The notes: generated from the sequence alone by a model not told the origin. Positions 1 to 7,489 are shown, counted from the first letter of the stretch. The stretch is 64,000 bases of DNA from Ferruginibacter sp. (GCA_030831945.1 JAURKC010000002.1:116654-180653); one strand, 5' to 3'. A program made the numbers and translations.

Positions 1-2
1 GG

Positions 3-206
3 GCCGCAGGAAGTGGCTGCGATGCGGCACCCTATTTCAGAATATTTAATCCCTATCTTCAAACACAAAAATTTGATCCAAAGTTGGAGTATATTAAAAA
101 GTGGGTCCCTGAATTCCAGGAATTCACTTATCCATCTCCGATTGTAGTGCATGAAGACGCTAGAAAGAGATGTCTTGAAGTATATGGAAAGGCTTTGAAA
201 AAATAA
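3..206 (+). CDS. Deoxyribodipyrimidine photolyase/cryptochrome family protein, C-terminal fragment
   Basis: Only the last 67 codons are inside the window; the gene starts before base 1. The frame reads [15 protein letters not shown] near its beginning and then [14 protein letters not shown]. This matches the FAD-binding end of the DNA photolyase/cryptochrome family, where the cofactor-binding helix is followed by the conserved FNP and Y-I-KKWVPE segments. Family members repair UV-induced pyrimidine dimers with blue light or act as light sensors. The fragment cannot tell a CPD photolyase from a (6-4) photolyase or cryptochrome. The stop codon is TAA at 204-206. The family assignment is strong; the exact subclass is open. 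Confidence 0.85.
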   Translation, partial: AAGSGCDAAPYFRIFNPYLQTQKFDPKLEYIKKWVPEFQEFTYPSPIVVHEDARKRCLEVYGKALKK

Positions 207-211
207 TTCTT

Positions 212-499
212 TTATTGAGTCAGAAGTATTTTTAAAATGGCGATTGTTAAAATTACCATTGAATAAAAATAAAGTGAGGTAAGCTTCTTATTTACTTTGC
301 TTAAAAAATATAATGAAACAAGTGGTAAAGTGAAAAGCAGGATCAGATTGGGAAGCCAACCTATTTCATAGATGACTCCTACAATGGTGAAATAATAGAC
401 ATTGATTAATCCAGCTACAATCCAAAATAAACTTACCTCAATACTCAGAAAAAATATAATCTTACTTAAGTTAGTGTGCTTATTTATTGCTGTATTCAT
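212..499 (-). CDS. Small hypothetical membrane protein, 95 aa
   Basis: An unrecognised 95-residue protein with three clear hydrophobic stretches at about residues 14-34, 40-64 and 74-93, separated by short lysine-containing loops, so probably a three-pass inner-membrane protein. It lies directly downstream of mqnD on the same strand (21 bases between the mqnD stop and this ATG) and converges on the photolyase gene with only five bases between stops. It could be co-transcribed with mqnB-mqnD. I see no family motif, and no function is claimed. The main evidence that it is real is the fit into the gap and the regular membrane topology. Confidence 0.55.
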   Translation of the reverse strand: MNTAINKHTNLSKIIFFLSIEVSLFWIVAGLINVYYFTIVGVIYEIGWLPNLILLFTLPLVSLYFLSKVNKKLTSLYFYSMVILTIAILKILLTQ

Positions 500-520
500 T
501 TGTTTTTCTTTATAGAATTT

Positions 521-1354
521 TTAAAGCGCTACGAAAATATCTTTTCTGTTTTTGAGGTCTCCTAGGGATTGAATAGGGTGATTTTCAAGTAGCTTCAGGA
601 TGGCCTTTTTTCCTTTTTCGCCTAAATCGAGTGAATACTCATTTACGTATAAATCAATATGTTGTCGCATTACTTGCTCACTCATTTCTTGAGCATGGCA
701 TTTTATATAATCGTTAAGTGCTGGGTATTTTGAAAAGCCATAGGCGATGCTTTGTTTAATTAGTGCATCGATGTTTTGTTGTATAGAAGTATCCAATTCT
801 TTTTTGATTACAATACCTCCCAGTGGAATAGCATTGCTTGTTTTTTGCTCCCAATAGTCACCTAAATCTGTTATTTTCTTTAACCCTTTCCCTTCATAGG
901 TGAATCGGTTTTCATGAATGATTACACCTAAACCTTTTTTTGCTAAAACAAAATCTTCTATTTCATCATAGCGAATAAATATTTTATTTTTTGCTTGTGG
1001 ATAGGCCATTGAAAAAAGGAGGTGAGCAGTGGTATTTTCACCCGGAATAGCAATCAATGAATCTTCAATGGATTGATTAGTATCAGCAGTTGAAGAAATT
1101 AATAGAGGGCCTACACCTTTTCCTAGGGCACTGCCACTATTCAATACCTTATACTTATCTAAAACTAGCGGTAGTACTCCATAACTAAGTTTAGTTATGG
1201 CCAATTTTCCCTCTTGGGCCCATTGATTGAGCGTTTGAACATCTTCGAGCAATACGTCAAATTCAAAACCATTGGTATCAATCTTGTGATTAACAAGTGC
1301 ATCAAAAATAAAAGTATCATTTGGGCAGGGAGAAAAGCCAAGGGTTAGTTTCAT
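521..1354 (-). CDS. mqnD: 1,4-dihydroxy-6-naphthoate synthase (futalosine pathway)
   Basis: MqnD converts cyclic de-hypoxanthine futalosine to 1,4-dihydroxy-6-naphthoate, a late step of the futalosine route to menaquinone. The 277-residue protein starts with the family signature MKLTLGFSPCPNDTF and has the two-lobed periplasmic-binding-protein-like layout: KLSYGVLPLV near residue 70, GKGVGPLL near 95, and GVIIHENRFTY near 145. I chose the ATG at 1354 rather than the in-frame ATG at 1381. The family begins at MKL, and the frame-corrected end of the upstream mqnB gene (TGA at 1358-1356) lies just one base before this ATG, a typical translationally coupled junction. Its partner mqnB is upstream on the same strand. 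Confidence 0.93.
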   Translation of the reverse strand: MKLTLGFSPCPNDTFIFDALVNHKIDTNGFEFDVLLEDVQTLNQWAQEGKLAITKLSYGVLPLVLDKYKVLNSGSALGKGVGPLLISSTADTNQSIEDSLIAIPGENTTAHLLFSMAYPQAKNKIFIRYDEIEDFVLAKKGLGVIIHENRFTYEGKGLKKITDLGDYWEQKTSNAIPLGGIVIKKELDTSIQQNIDALIKQSIAYGFSKYPALNDYIKCHAQEMSEQVMRQHIDLYVNEYSLDLGEKGKKAILKLLENHPIQSLGDLKNRKDIFVAL

Positions 1355-1355
1355 G

Positions 1356-1454
1356 TCAATTGTTTTCTGGGCGTAGTTCATTTTTGATTAGATCAATGAA
1401 ATTTTTTAGCTCCTCATTTAAATTACTAATAGCTTCTTTTATTTTCCATTTAGT
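1356..1454 (-). pseudogene. Out-of-frame C-terminal end of mqnB
   Basis: After the in-frame mqnB stop at 1441-1439, the -1 frame remains open from 1454 to a TGA at 1358-1356. It encodes 32 residues beginning TKWKIKEAISNLNEELKNF, which reads as the expected amphipathic C-terminal helix of futalosine hydrolase, where family members typically continue GERDK-x-W-K. The break is at the AAA run covering 1456-1454. One lost A there would account for it. Restoring that base gives a 216-residue MqnB that ends one base before the mqnD start. I take this as the detached tail of mqnB, not a separate gene. Confidence 0.8.
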
Positions 1455-2005
1455 TTATCTCGCTCACCTACGTTGTTGGAAATACTTCTTAATTGTATGA
1501 AAGGAATTTTTTGATGTAATGCTATAAAATGTAAAGCAGCCCCTTCCATACTTTCTATTTCAGGTGAAAAATGAATGATGGACTGATTTTTCTGAACTTC
1601 ACTATCACTTACTTTATTAACTGTAATCGCTTTGACTGCTTTTAATTTTGAAATAGAAAAGAGTTTACTTGAATTAATTAGCCAGCCATCGGTAAAAGGG
1701 AATTCATTTCCGTTAGCAAAATTTGATTTAAAAATAGGGGTAAATTCATTTTTTTCTTCCATACCAATATCGCCAAAAGTATCTTGTTTTACGATGACTA
1801 CTTCACCCAATGAAAGGGTATTTGAAAATGAACCTGCAATTCCTGCCTGAATGATGATATCTGGTTGTAAAGAAAGTATTGCTTTTTGAACTTGAAATAA
1901 AGTCGAGGGAACACCCACCCCAGTAATAAGAACATCAATGTTTTTATTGGAAGATATATAGGGTTCAATTTCCTGTTGGGTCGCTGCTGTTAGTAAAATT
2001 CGCAT
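1439..2005 (-). CDS. mqnB: Futalosine hydrolase, C-terminally frameshifted
   Basis: MqnB removes hypoxanthine from futalosine in menaquinone synthesis and belongs to the nucleoside phosphorylase/MTAN superfamily. Visible signatures are TGVGVPSTL (about residues 28-36), the GIAGSF loop (55-60), the LGEVVIV segment, and ESMEGAALH with the superfamily MEGAA motif. Near the end RSISNNVGERDK is normal, but the frame then runs into LNGK and a stop, giving 188 residues instead of the roughly 216 predicted from the adjacent frame. Start: the ATG at 2005 matches the family start MRILL; an ATG at 2032 is in frame but adds an atypical extension. The truncated protein keeps its active-site motifs, so residual function is possible. 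Confidence 0.85.
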   Translation of the reverse strand: MRILLTAATQQEIEPYISSNKNIDVLITGVGVPSTLFQVQKAILSLQPDIIIQAGIAGSFSNTLSLGEVVIVKQDTFGDIGMEEKNEFTPIFKSNFANGNEFPFTDGWLINSSKLFSISKLKAVKAITVNKVSDSEVQKNQSIIHFSPEIESMEGAALHFIALHQKIPFIQLRSISNNVGERDKLNGK

Positions 2006-2050
2006 AGTACAAATTTCGGCTATAGTCTTCATATTTTGGTATTTTGGGAC

Positions 2051-2058
2051 TACCTTTG
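2051..2058 (+). promoter_or_regulatory. Bacteroidota-type -7 promoter box
   Basis: TACCTTTG matches the Bacteroidota primary sigma -7 consensus TAnnTTTG exactly. It ends 21 bases before the ATG at 2080, which would leave a very short 5' leader. It lies in the 75-base divergent gap between mqnB and the pterin synthase gene. Confidence 0.6.
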
Positions 2059-2079
2059 CAGAAATTTTGAGGATATACG

Positions 2080-2490
2080 ATGGTTTACATTACCCGAATA
2101 GAACATTTTAACGCAGCTCACCGACTTTTTAATCCATCTTGGACTAAGGAAAAAAATGAGGAAGTATTTGGTAAATGTGCTAATGAGAATTGGCATGGAC
2201 ATAACTTTGAATTATATGTTACACTAAAAGGGGAACCTAATGTTGATACTGGATTTGTATTCGATGTTAAAAAATTGAGTTTGATTGTTCAGCAGCACGT
2301 GATTGATAAATTGGATCACAAAAACCTCAACCTAGATGTTGACTTTATGGCTGGAAAATTATGTTCCATTGAAAATTTAGTAATCGGTATATGGGGCCAG
2401 CTAGTACCTCATTTGCCCAAGGGTGTACATTTACATTGTCTGAAATTATATGAAACTCCTCGAATTTTTGTTGAATATTACGGAGTTTAA
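2080..2490 (+). CDS. 6-pyruvoyl-tetrahydropterin synthase-like protein, copy 1
   Basis: COG0720 fold, the family of 6-pyruvoyl tetrahydropterin synthase and QueD. Zinc ligands are visible as His14 (in EHFNAAHRL), His39 and His41 (in WHGHN). The catalytic Cys33 sits in a C-x5-HGH spacing. In published surveys of the family this spacing marks the PTPS-II class, which makes 6-pyruvoyl tetrahydropterin, rather than QueD, which has C-x3-HGH. The Asp-His pair (KLDHKNLN) and the pterin-anchoring Glu (YETPR) near the end are intact. Length is 136 aa, normal for the family. The next two genes are a second copy and folE, so a tetrahydrobiopterin- or other pterin-forming role is likelier than queuosine synthesis; this is inference. 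Confidence 0.88.
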   Translation: MVYITRIEHFNAAHRLFNPSWTKEKNEEVFGKCANENWHGHNFELYVTLKGEPNVDTGFVFDVKKLSLIVQQHVIDKLDHKNLNLDVDFMAGKLCSIENLVIGIWGQLVPHLPKGVHLHCLKLYETPRIFVEYYGV

Positions 2491-2687
2491 ATGTTAAACA
2501 GATCACTTTTTATTCGAATACAGCAAACAATTGGTAATTTCAATTGTTAGTTATTTCGAGAGTTGATGGTTTTGAACAGCAAACTTCTGTTATAACCTTC
2601 AGTATTAAACGTTCTAAACTATTTTCCTTTTCTAAGTTTAAATGTTTTTGTTACTGTTTTAACCATTTCAATTTTTAATTATAAGTA

Positions 2688-3113
2688 ATGAATAGTATGA
2701 ATAATAAGGTATCAGTCTTTCGAGTTGAACACTTTAACGCAGCCCATAGGCTTAATAATCCAGCATGGGATGAAGCAACTAATCAACGGGTATTTGGTAA
2801 ATGTAATAATCCGAATTACCATGGACATAATTATGAATTGATTGTAAAGGTTTCAGGTGTTCCAGATTTGACTACTGGATATGTATATGATTTAAAATTG
2901 TTAAGTGATTTGATAAAAGAATATGTTTTAGAAAAATTTGATCATAAAAATTTAAATGAAGATACCGTTGAGTTTAAAAATCTAAATCCGAGTGCTGAAA
3001 ATATTGCTATAGTTATCTATAACATTTTGAGAGATAAAATAGACAATAAATTTGATTTACAAATTCGGTTATATGAAACACCCCGAAATTTTGTTGAATA
3101 TCCAGTTAATTAA
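2688..3113 (+). CDS. 6-pyruvoyl-tetrahydropterin synthase-like protein, copy 2
   Basis: A tandem paralogue of the gene at 2080, 197 bases downstream. It keeps every functional residue: His20 in EHFNAAHRL, Cys39, and His45/His47 in YHGHNY with C-x5-HGH spacing, then FDHKNLN and [11 protein letters not shown] at the end. The two copies share long blocks but differ in the middle (copy 2 has [17 protein letters not shown]). It sits 11 bases before folE, so these two are almost certainly co-transcribed; FolE makes the 7,8-dihydroneopterin triphosphate that this enzyme would use. The ATG at 2697 (MNNKVS) is an alternative start. Sepiapterin reductase, which would complete tetrahydrobiopterin synthesis, is not in the window. 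Confidence 0.88.
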   Translation: MNSMNNKVSVFRVEHFNAAHRLNNPAWDEATNQRVFGKCNNPNYHGHNYELIVKVSGVPDLTTGYVYDLKLLSDLIKEYVLEKFDHKNLNEDTVEFKNLNPSAENIAIVIYNILRDKIDNKFDLQIRLYETPRNFVEYPVN

Positions 3114-3124
3114 AAAAAATACGA

Positions 3125-3721
3125 ATGGCTTATAAAAAAATTGAGCAATACGATCAACCTGTTACAGAAGGGTTAATCAAAAGTTACACCGAAGCATTGG
3201 GATTATTGGGTGAGGACCCAACAAGGGAGGGGCTTCAAAAAACACCTGAGCGGGTTGCAAAAGCTATGCAATTTCTTACCCAGGGATATCATCAAGATGC
3301 TAATGCAATTTTGAACTCCGCAAAATTTCATGAAGAGGTAAGCGAAATGATCATTGTTAAGGATATTGAATTATATAGTATGTGCGAGCATCATATGCTT
3401 CCTTTTTATGGTAAGGCGCATGTTGCTTATATTCCTAATGGTTGGATTACAGGTTTGAGTAAAATTGCAAGAGTGGTTGATGTTTATAGCAGGCGTCTTC
3501 AAGTTCAAGAAAGGCTTACCCATCAAATTTTAAATTCAATAAAAGAAACGCTTAACCCAATTGGGGTAGCAGTGGTTATTGAAGCTTCCCATCTTTGTAT
3601 GATGATGAGAGGGGTTCAGAAACAAAATTCTGTTACTACTACCTCAGCCTTTTGGGGTGAATTTGAACAAAATGAAACAAGAAGTGAGTTTTTAAAATTG
3701 ATTAGTGCAAAACTTCATTAA
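3125..3721 (+). CDS. folE: GTP cyclohydrolase I
   Basis: Converts GTP to 7,8-dihydroneopterin triphosphate, the first step for folate and tetrahydropterins. The 198-residue protein has the type I signatures: the [17 protein letters not shown] helix region (about 31-47), the zinc site [10 protein letters not shown] with Cys87, His89 and His90, and the second zinc cysteine in [12 protein letters not shown]. Length and domain order are normal for homodecameric bacterial FolE. It follows pterin synthase copy 2 by 11 bases, indicating an operon. Identification is secure. Confidence 0.96.
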   Translation: MAYKKIEQYDQPVTEGLIKSYTEALGLLGEDPTREGLQKTPERVAKAMQFLTQGYHQDANAILNSAKFHEEVSEMIIVKDIELYSMCEHHMLPFYGKAHVAYIPNGWITGLSKIARVVDVYSRRLQVQERLTHQILNSIKETLNPIGVAVVIEASHLCMMMRGVQKQNSVTTTSAFWGEFEQNETRSEFLKLISAKLH

Positions 3722-3849
3722 ATCATTCTGATTGAATTGTTTCTTACCAAAATCTATCTAGTAGTGGTTATATTTTAGCATAAATAGTATAACAAGCCCT
3801 TTATTTGTATCAAAATAATTTTAATCTTATTCTTGTCGGATTAAAATTT

Positions 3850-3857
3850 TATTTTTG
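3850..3857 (+). promoter_or_regulatory. Bacteroidota-type -7 promoter box for fabD
   Basis: TATTTTTG is an exact TAnnTTTG match ending 19 bases before the fabD ATG at 3877. The folE-fabD gap of 155 bases is otherwise AT-rich and unremarkable, so fabD probably has its own promoter. Confidence 0.55.
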
Positions 3858-3876
3858 ATTAAAATTTACAAGAAGT

Positions 3877-4767
3877 ATGGCAAATGCATTTGTTTTTCCA
3901 GGTCAAGGTTCGCAGTTTAGTGGAATGGCTAAAAATTTGTACGAATCGAATCCTTTTGTAAAAAACTTATTTGAGCAAGCAAATGAAATTTTAGGCTTTC
4001 GTATATCTGATATCATGTTTACTGGTAGTGATGATGATTTGAAACAAACGAATGTTACTCAACCAGCGGTATTTTTACATTCAGTAGCAGCATTTAAAAC
4101 CTTGCAGGACGTTAAGCCGGATATGGTAGCAGGGCATTCATTAGGAGAGTTTTCTGCTTTAGTGGCTAATCGGGTATTGAGTTTTGAGGATGCATTGAAG
4201 TTGGTTTCTATTAGAGCGAATGCCATGCAAAAAGCTTGTGAATTGGCTCCATCAACTATGGCAGCCGTATTGGCTTTAGCAGATGATAAGGTGGAGCAAA
4301 TATGTGCTGAAGTGTTGGCTGAAACCGGTGAAGTGGTAGTGCCAGCAAATTATAATTGTCCAGGTCAGTTAGTGATCAGTGGTTCGGTAAAAGGGATTGA
4401 AATTGCTTGTGAAAGAATGAAGGTTGCTGGAGCTAAAAGAGCGCTTGTATTACCGGTAGGTGGAGCATTTCACTCACCCTTGATGACTCCAGCTAAGGAA
4501 GAATTAGCGGCAGCAATTGAGGCGACTACTTTTTACCAATCCTCTTGTCCGGTATATCAAAATGTAGTAGCTAAGGCTGTAACCGATGCAGAAGATATTA
4601 AAAAGAATCTGATTGATCAGCTAACAGGTGCTGTAAGATGGACACAAAGTGTTCAAGCAATGGTAGCTGATGGCGCTACTCAATTTACAGAAGTGGGACC
4701 AGGTAAAGTTTTACAAGGATTAGTACAAAAGATCAATAAAGAAATGGTGGTAAATGGAGTGAGTTAA
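3877..4767 (+). CDS. fabD: Malonyl-CoA:ACP transacylase
   Basis: Loads malonyl groups from malonyl-CoA onto acyl carrier protein for type II fatty acid synthesis in the cytoplasm. The protein (296 aa, usual length) has the N-terminal oxyanion motif FPGQGSQ (residues 7-13), the nucleophile elbow GHSLGEF with Ser88, and the catalytic His in GGAFHSPLM near residue 199. It is monocistronic here: own promoter-like box upstream, and a strong bidirectional hairpin terminator downstream separating it from convergent mdh. No other fab genes lie nearby, but accB-accC, which help supply malonyl-CoA, are 3 kb away. Confidence 0.97.
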   Translation: MANAFVFPGQGSQFSGMAKNLYESNPFVKNLFEQANEILGFRISDIMFTGSDDDLKQTNVTQPAVFLHSVAAFKTLQDVKPDMVAGHSLGEFSALVANRVLSFEDALKLVSIRANAMQKACELAPSTMAAVLALADDKVEQICAEVLAETGEVVVPANYNCPGQLVISGSVKGIEIACERMKVAGAKRALVLPVGGAFHSPLMTPAKEELAAAIEATTFYQSSCPVYQNVVAKAVTDAEDIKKNLIDQLTGAVRWTQSVQAMVADGATQFTEVGPGKVLQGLVQKINKEMVVNGVS

Positions 4768-4783
4768 TTAAAGGGAATCCAAA

Positions 4784-4837
4784 TCAATTCAATAAAAAAA
4801 CTCCAGGCTTTTAGTCTGGAGTTTTTTATTGAATTGA
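4784..4837. terminator. Bidirectional intrinsic terminator between fabD and mdh
   Basis: Long inverted repeat: ACTCCAG and CTGGAGT core arms, flanked by an A7 run on the left and a T6 run on the right, with pairing continuing outward through TCAATTCAAT/ATTGAATTGA. The loop is about 9 bases. It serves both converging genes. Confidence 0.9.
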
Positions 4838-4850
4838 TAACTTCTTATTT

Positions 4851-5786
4851 TTAAATACTTAAAGTACTCAAAACACTATTCATATTTCTTACAGCTTCAG
4901 CACTTTTATTAAATGCTGCTTGCTCTTCTTCATTTAATTTGTAGTCGATAATTTTCTCCCATCCATTTCTTCCAATGATTACCGGTACGCCTAAGCAGAT
5001 ACCTGTTTGTCCGTATTCTCCATCCAAGCTAACGCAACAAGTAAATAATTTTTTCTCATCTCTAACGATGCTTTCAACTAATGCTGCAGTTGCTGCACCT
5101 GGCGCATACCAAGCAGAAGTACCCAATAGGCCAGTAAGCGTAGCTCCTCCAACCATTGTATCAGCAGCTACTTTTTTAAGTGTTTCTGCATCTAGGTAAT
5201 TGCTTACTGGAGATCCTTGGTAAGTAGCTAATCTGGTTAATGGAATCATAGTAGTATCACCATGTCCGCCAACTACTACACCCTGTAAATCTGTAGAGGT
5301 GCAGCCAATAGCGGTAGATAAATAATATTTGAAACGGCTGCTATCTAAAATGCCACCCATTCCTATAATTCTGTTTTTAGGTAATCCGCTAGATTGTAAT
5401 GCTAAATAAGTCATCGTATCCATTGGATTACTGATGATAATAATGATTGCATTAGGAGAGTGTTTAAGGATATTTTGTGTTACTCCCTTAACAATTCCTG
5501 CATTGATACCAATGAGTTCTTCTCTAGTCATTCCTGGTTTACGTGGAATTCCTGAAGTAATTACAGCTACATCTGTACCAGTAGTTTTTGTATAGTCATT
5601 GGTACATCCAACTATTTTTGTATCATAGCCTAATAGGGCTGCTGTCTGCATCATATCTATGGCCTTGCCTTCTGCAATTCCTTCTTTGATATCTAACAAC
5701 ACGAGTTCATCACACAATTCTTTACGAGCAATATTATCGGCACAAGTAGCTCCAACAGCACCAGCACCTACTACAGTAATTTTCAT
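4851..5786 (-). CDS. mdh: Malate dehydrogenase
   Basis: NAD-dependent oxidation of malate to oxaloacetate in the TCA cycle. The 311-residue protein has the Rossmann motif GAGAVGATCADNIA (7-20) and the substrate loop GIPRKPGMTREE, where Arg82 and Arg88 select dicarboxylates. It also has SNPMD near 120 and the catalytic His175 in GGHGDTT. The arginine-rich loop favours malate over lactate. It belongs to the LDH-like malate dehydrogenase group common in Bacteroidota. An exact -7 box (TAACTTTG) lies on the same strand about 40 bases before the ATG. It converges on fabD across a shared terminator. Confidence 0.96.
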   Translation of the reverse strand: MKITVVGAGAVGATCADNIARKELCDELVLLDIKEGIAEGKAIDMMQTAALLGYDTKIVGCTNDYTKTTGTDVAVITSGIPRKPGMTREELIGINAGIVKGVTQNILKHSPNAIIIIISNPMDTMTYLALQSSGLPKNRIIGMGGILDSSRFKYYLSTAIGCTSTDLQGVVVGGHGDTTMIPLTRLATYQGSPVSNYLDAETLKKVAADTMVGGATLTGLLGTSAWYAPGAATAALVESIVRDEKKLFTCCVSLDGEYGQTGICLGVPVIIGRNGWEKIIDYKLNEEEQAAFNKSAEAVRNMNSVLSTLSI

Positions 5787-5826
5787 AATAAAAATTTAAG
5801 TTGTATAAAGGAATTAATTTGATTAG

Positions 5827-5834
5827 CAAAGTTA
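5827..5834 (-). promoter_or_regulatory. Bacteroidota-type -7 promoter box for mdh
   Basis: On the minus strand this reads TAACTTTG, an exact TAnnTTTG match, 40 bases upstream of the mdh ATG. Confidence 0.55.
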
Positions 5835-5931
5835 AGTGCATTCAGCCTATAAAATGAAAAAATGCAGCAATTCAGTAGTTAAAATTAGATAATTATTTAA
5901 CAGTTTAAATTAGACTTTTATGCTTTATAAA

Positions 5932-6423
5932 TTATTTTAAAGCATCTAAAATAGCCGGAACACCAATATTTCCAACAAATGCTTTTGCAAGAATCGCTCT
6001 TCGATCATATAAAAAAATGGATGGATAAGTAGTCACTTTATAAGTAAGGCCTAATTTAAAATTTTTATCTTGGCCAACCTTAACATTTGGCATGGAGGCT
6101 AAACCAAAATCCTTGTAAAATTTCTTGATTTCCTCATAAGGAGCTACTGATAATAGCAAGATTTTTACTCCTTTTAACTCTTTTTTGTAGGCAAGTAATT
6201 CATTGGTTTGTTGATGACAATGGTCACAGTCAGGACTAAAGAACATCAGTAAAAAAGGGGTGTTTTTAGGTAAATTTTTACTGCTAAAAATAGCGCTGTC
6301 TGGAAGAATATGGACAGAGATATTGGGTAGTGAAACAAATTTATTCACATAATCATTTTGATTTTGAGCAAATAACCCAGTCGTAAATAGGGAAAGAACT
6401 AGTAAAAAGGTATAATTTTTCAA
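5932..6423 (-). CDS. Exported thioredoxin-fold protein (TlpA/peroxiredoxin-like)
   Basis: A secreted thiol-disulfide protein. After an N-terminal signal peptide (KNYTFLLVLSLFTTGLFAQ) comes a thioredoxin fold with the redox motif C-D-H-C in FFSPDCDHCHQQTNELL and the cis-proline segment YKVTTYPSIFLYD. It probably acts in the periplasm on protein disulfides or in envelope biogenesis; the substrate is unknown. No ATG is available. The frame extends to a TTG at 6441, but that TTG overlaps an exact -7 box (TAACTTTG, 6446-6439), so transcription should begin downstream. I therefore prefer the TTG at 6423, which places KNYTF at the N-terminus. The start remains uncertain; the family call is solid. 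Confidence 0.85.
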   Translation of the reverse strand: MKNYTFLLVLSLFTTGLFAQNQNDYVNKFVSLPNISVHILPDSAIFSSKNLPKNTPFLLMFFSPDCDHCHQQTNELLAYKKELKGVKILLLSVAPYEEIKKFYKDFGLASMPNVKVGQDKNFKLGLTYKVTTYPSIFLYDRRAILAKAFVGNIGVPAILDALK

Positions 6424-6586
6424 TTTGAATATTTTTGACAAAGTTAAATTTTTATCGCGATTCTATCAATAGTTATACTCAAAAGGTGACCGGTGAACTT
6501 ATATTATACTGAATTGTCAAATTTTACTTAAATCATTGAAAAACTATATTTCAGAAGCCAAATTTCCTATTTAGCATTAGTATGCC

Positions 6587-6594
6587 TACTTTTG
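6587..6594 (+). promoter_or_regulatory. Bacteroidota-type -7 promoter box for efp
   Basis: TACTTTTG is an exact TAnnTTTG match 99 bases before the efp ATG, predicting a leader of about 90 nt. No riboswitch-like structure was recognised in that leader. Confidence 0.5.
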
Positions 6595-6693
6595 CAGCCC
6601 AATAAATATAGACTCAGTAGGTTCGGTATGAATTGGAAAAAGATTTTCTAAAAAACGAATAACCAATAGTTATCACTAAATAATAAAATAAAC

Positions 6694-7260
6694 ATGGCAA
6701 CTACAGCAGACATGCGTTCAGGACTAATCATCAAAGTAGATGGAAGTTTATACTCTGTAATAGAATTTGGGCAAAACAAGACAGCTCGTGCCGCTGCAAA
6801 AGTTTGGGCAAAATTAAAGGGGGTAGACAATACCCGTACTATTGAACTTACTTGGAATAGTGGTGAAACTATCTTTCCAGTTAGGGTGGAGAAGAAGGCC
6901 TATCAATATTTATATAAAGACGATACGGGGTATAGTTTTATGGATATTGAAACTTTTGAACAAATCACCGTTCCTGAATCGATGGTAGATGCGCCTAAAT
7001 TTTTAAAGGATGGCCAGGAAGTGTCAGTTTTGATCAATGGAGAAACCGATATGCCAATGGGTGTTGAACTGCCTGATAAAATTGTTTTACTCGTTACCTA
7101 TAGCGAACCAGGGATGAAGGGCGATACGGCTACCAAAACCTTGAAACCTGCTACCGTTGAAACTGGGGCTACTGTCAATGTTCCTTTATTTGTAAATGAA
7201 GGGGAATTGATTAGGGTAAATGCTAAAACAGGGGAGTATGTAGAAAGAGTGAAAGAATAA
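6694..7260 (+). CDS. efp: Elongation factor P with an arginine-tipped loop
   Basis: EF-P relieves ribosomes stalled at polyproline stretches. The protein has the usual length (188 aa) and three-domain layout: the KOW-like domain I, the OB domain with YSEPGMKGDTATKTLKPA, and the C-terminal VNEGELIRVNAKTGEYVERV. The domain I loop that reaches the peptidyl-transferase centre is odd. Canonical EF-P has KPGKG with a modified lysine near position 34; here it reads NKTARAAAKVW, with Arg32 at the aligned tip. Arg32 recalls EarP-rhamnosylated EF-Ps, while the T-A-R-x-A-A string recalls the EfpL/YeiP paralogue. No earP, epmA or other modification gene is nearby. It is followed by a hairpin terminator at 7376. 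Confidence 0.93.
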   Translation: MATTADMRSGLIIKVDGSLYSVIEFGQNKTARAAAKVWAKLKGVDNTRTIELTWNSGETIFPVRVEKKAYQYLYKDDTGYSFMDIETFEQITVPESMVDAPKFLKDGQEVSVLINGETDMPMGVELPDKIVLLVTYSEPGMKGDTATKTLKPATVETGATVNVPLFVNEGELIRVNAKTGEYVERVKE

Positions 7261-7375
7261 GTATAAGCTAGATGAAGGGTTGAGCCTTTAAAGTCAACTC
7301 AGTACCATTAATTTTCGCAGCTTATTTTGGGGATAATTTACGGGTAATGATATCTCCAAAAGATCAAAAAATATC

Positions 7376-7412
7376 AAAAAAAGGGAAAAATTTTAATTTT
7401 TCCCTTTTTTTA
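7376..7412 (+). terminator. Intrinsic terminator after efp
   Basis: A near-perfect inverted repeat: an A7-GGG-A5 left arm and a T5-CCC-T7 right arm with a 2-4 base loop, ending in a T run. The core is A/T-rich apart from GGG/CCC. Confidence 0.75.
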
Positions 7413-7489
7413 TTTTAGCTATTTTTTGGCCATTTTTAGCCTTTTTTTACTGATTTTTAGCCATTTTTGGGCCTTTTTTGACATTTTTT
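7413..7489. repeat. Eight T-tracts phased at about 10.3 bp (predicted curved DNA)
   Basis: T runs of 4-7 bases lie at 7413-7416, 7422-7427, 7433-7437, 7442-7448, 7454-7458, 7464-7468, 7474-7479 and 7484-7489. Their centres are spaced 10, 10.5, 10, 11, 10, 10.5 and 10 bases apart, one helical turn each, often separated by AGCC or GGCC. Phased A/T-tracts of this kind are known to bend DNA. The array ends about 48 bases upstream of the accB -7-like box. Confidence 0.75.

Noticed and set aside
1439..1460. Programmed -1 ribosomal frameshift in mqnB
   Set aside because: The shift point reads GAT AAA CTA with no X-XXY-YYZ slippery heptamer, and slipping would mispair tRNA-Lys. A single lost A is the simpler explanation.
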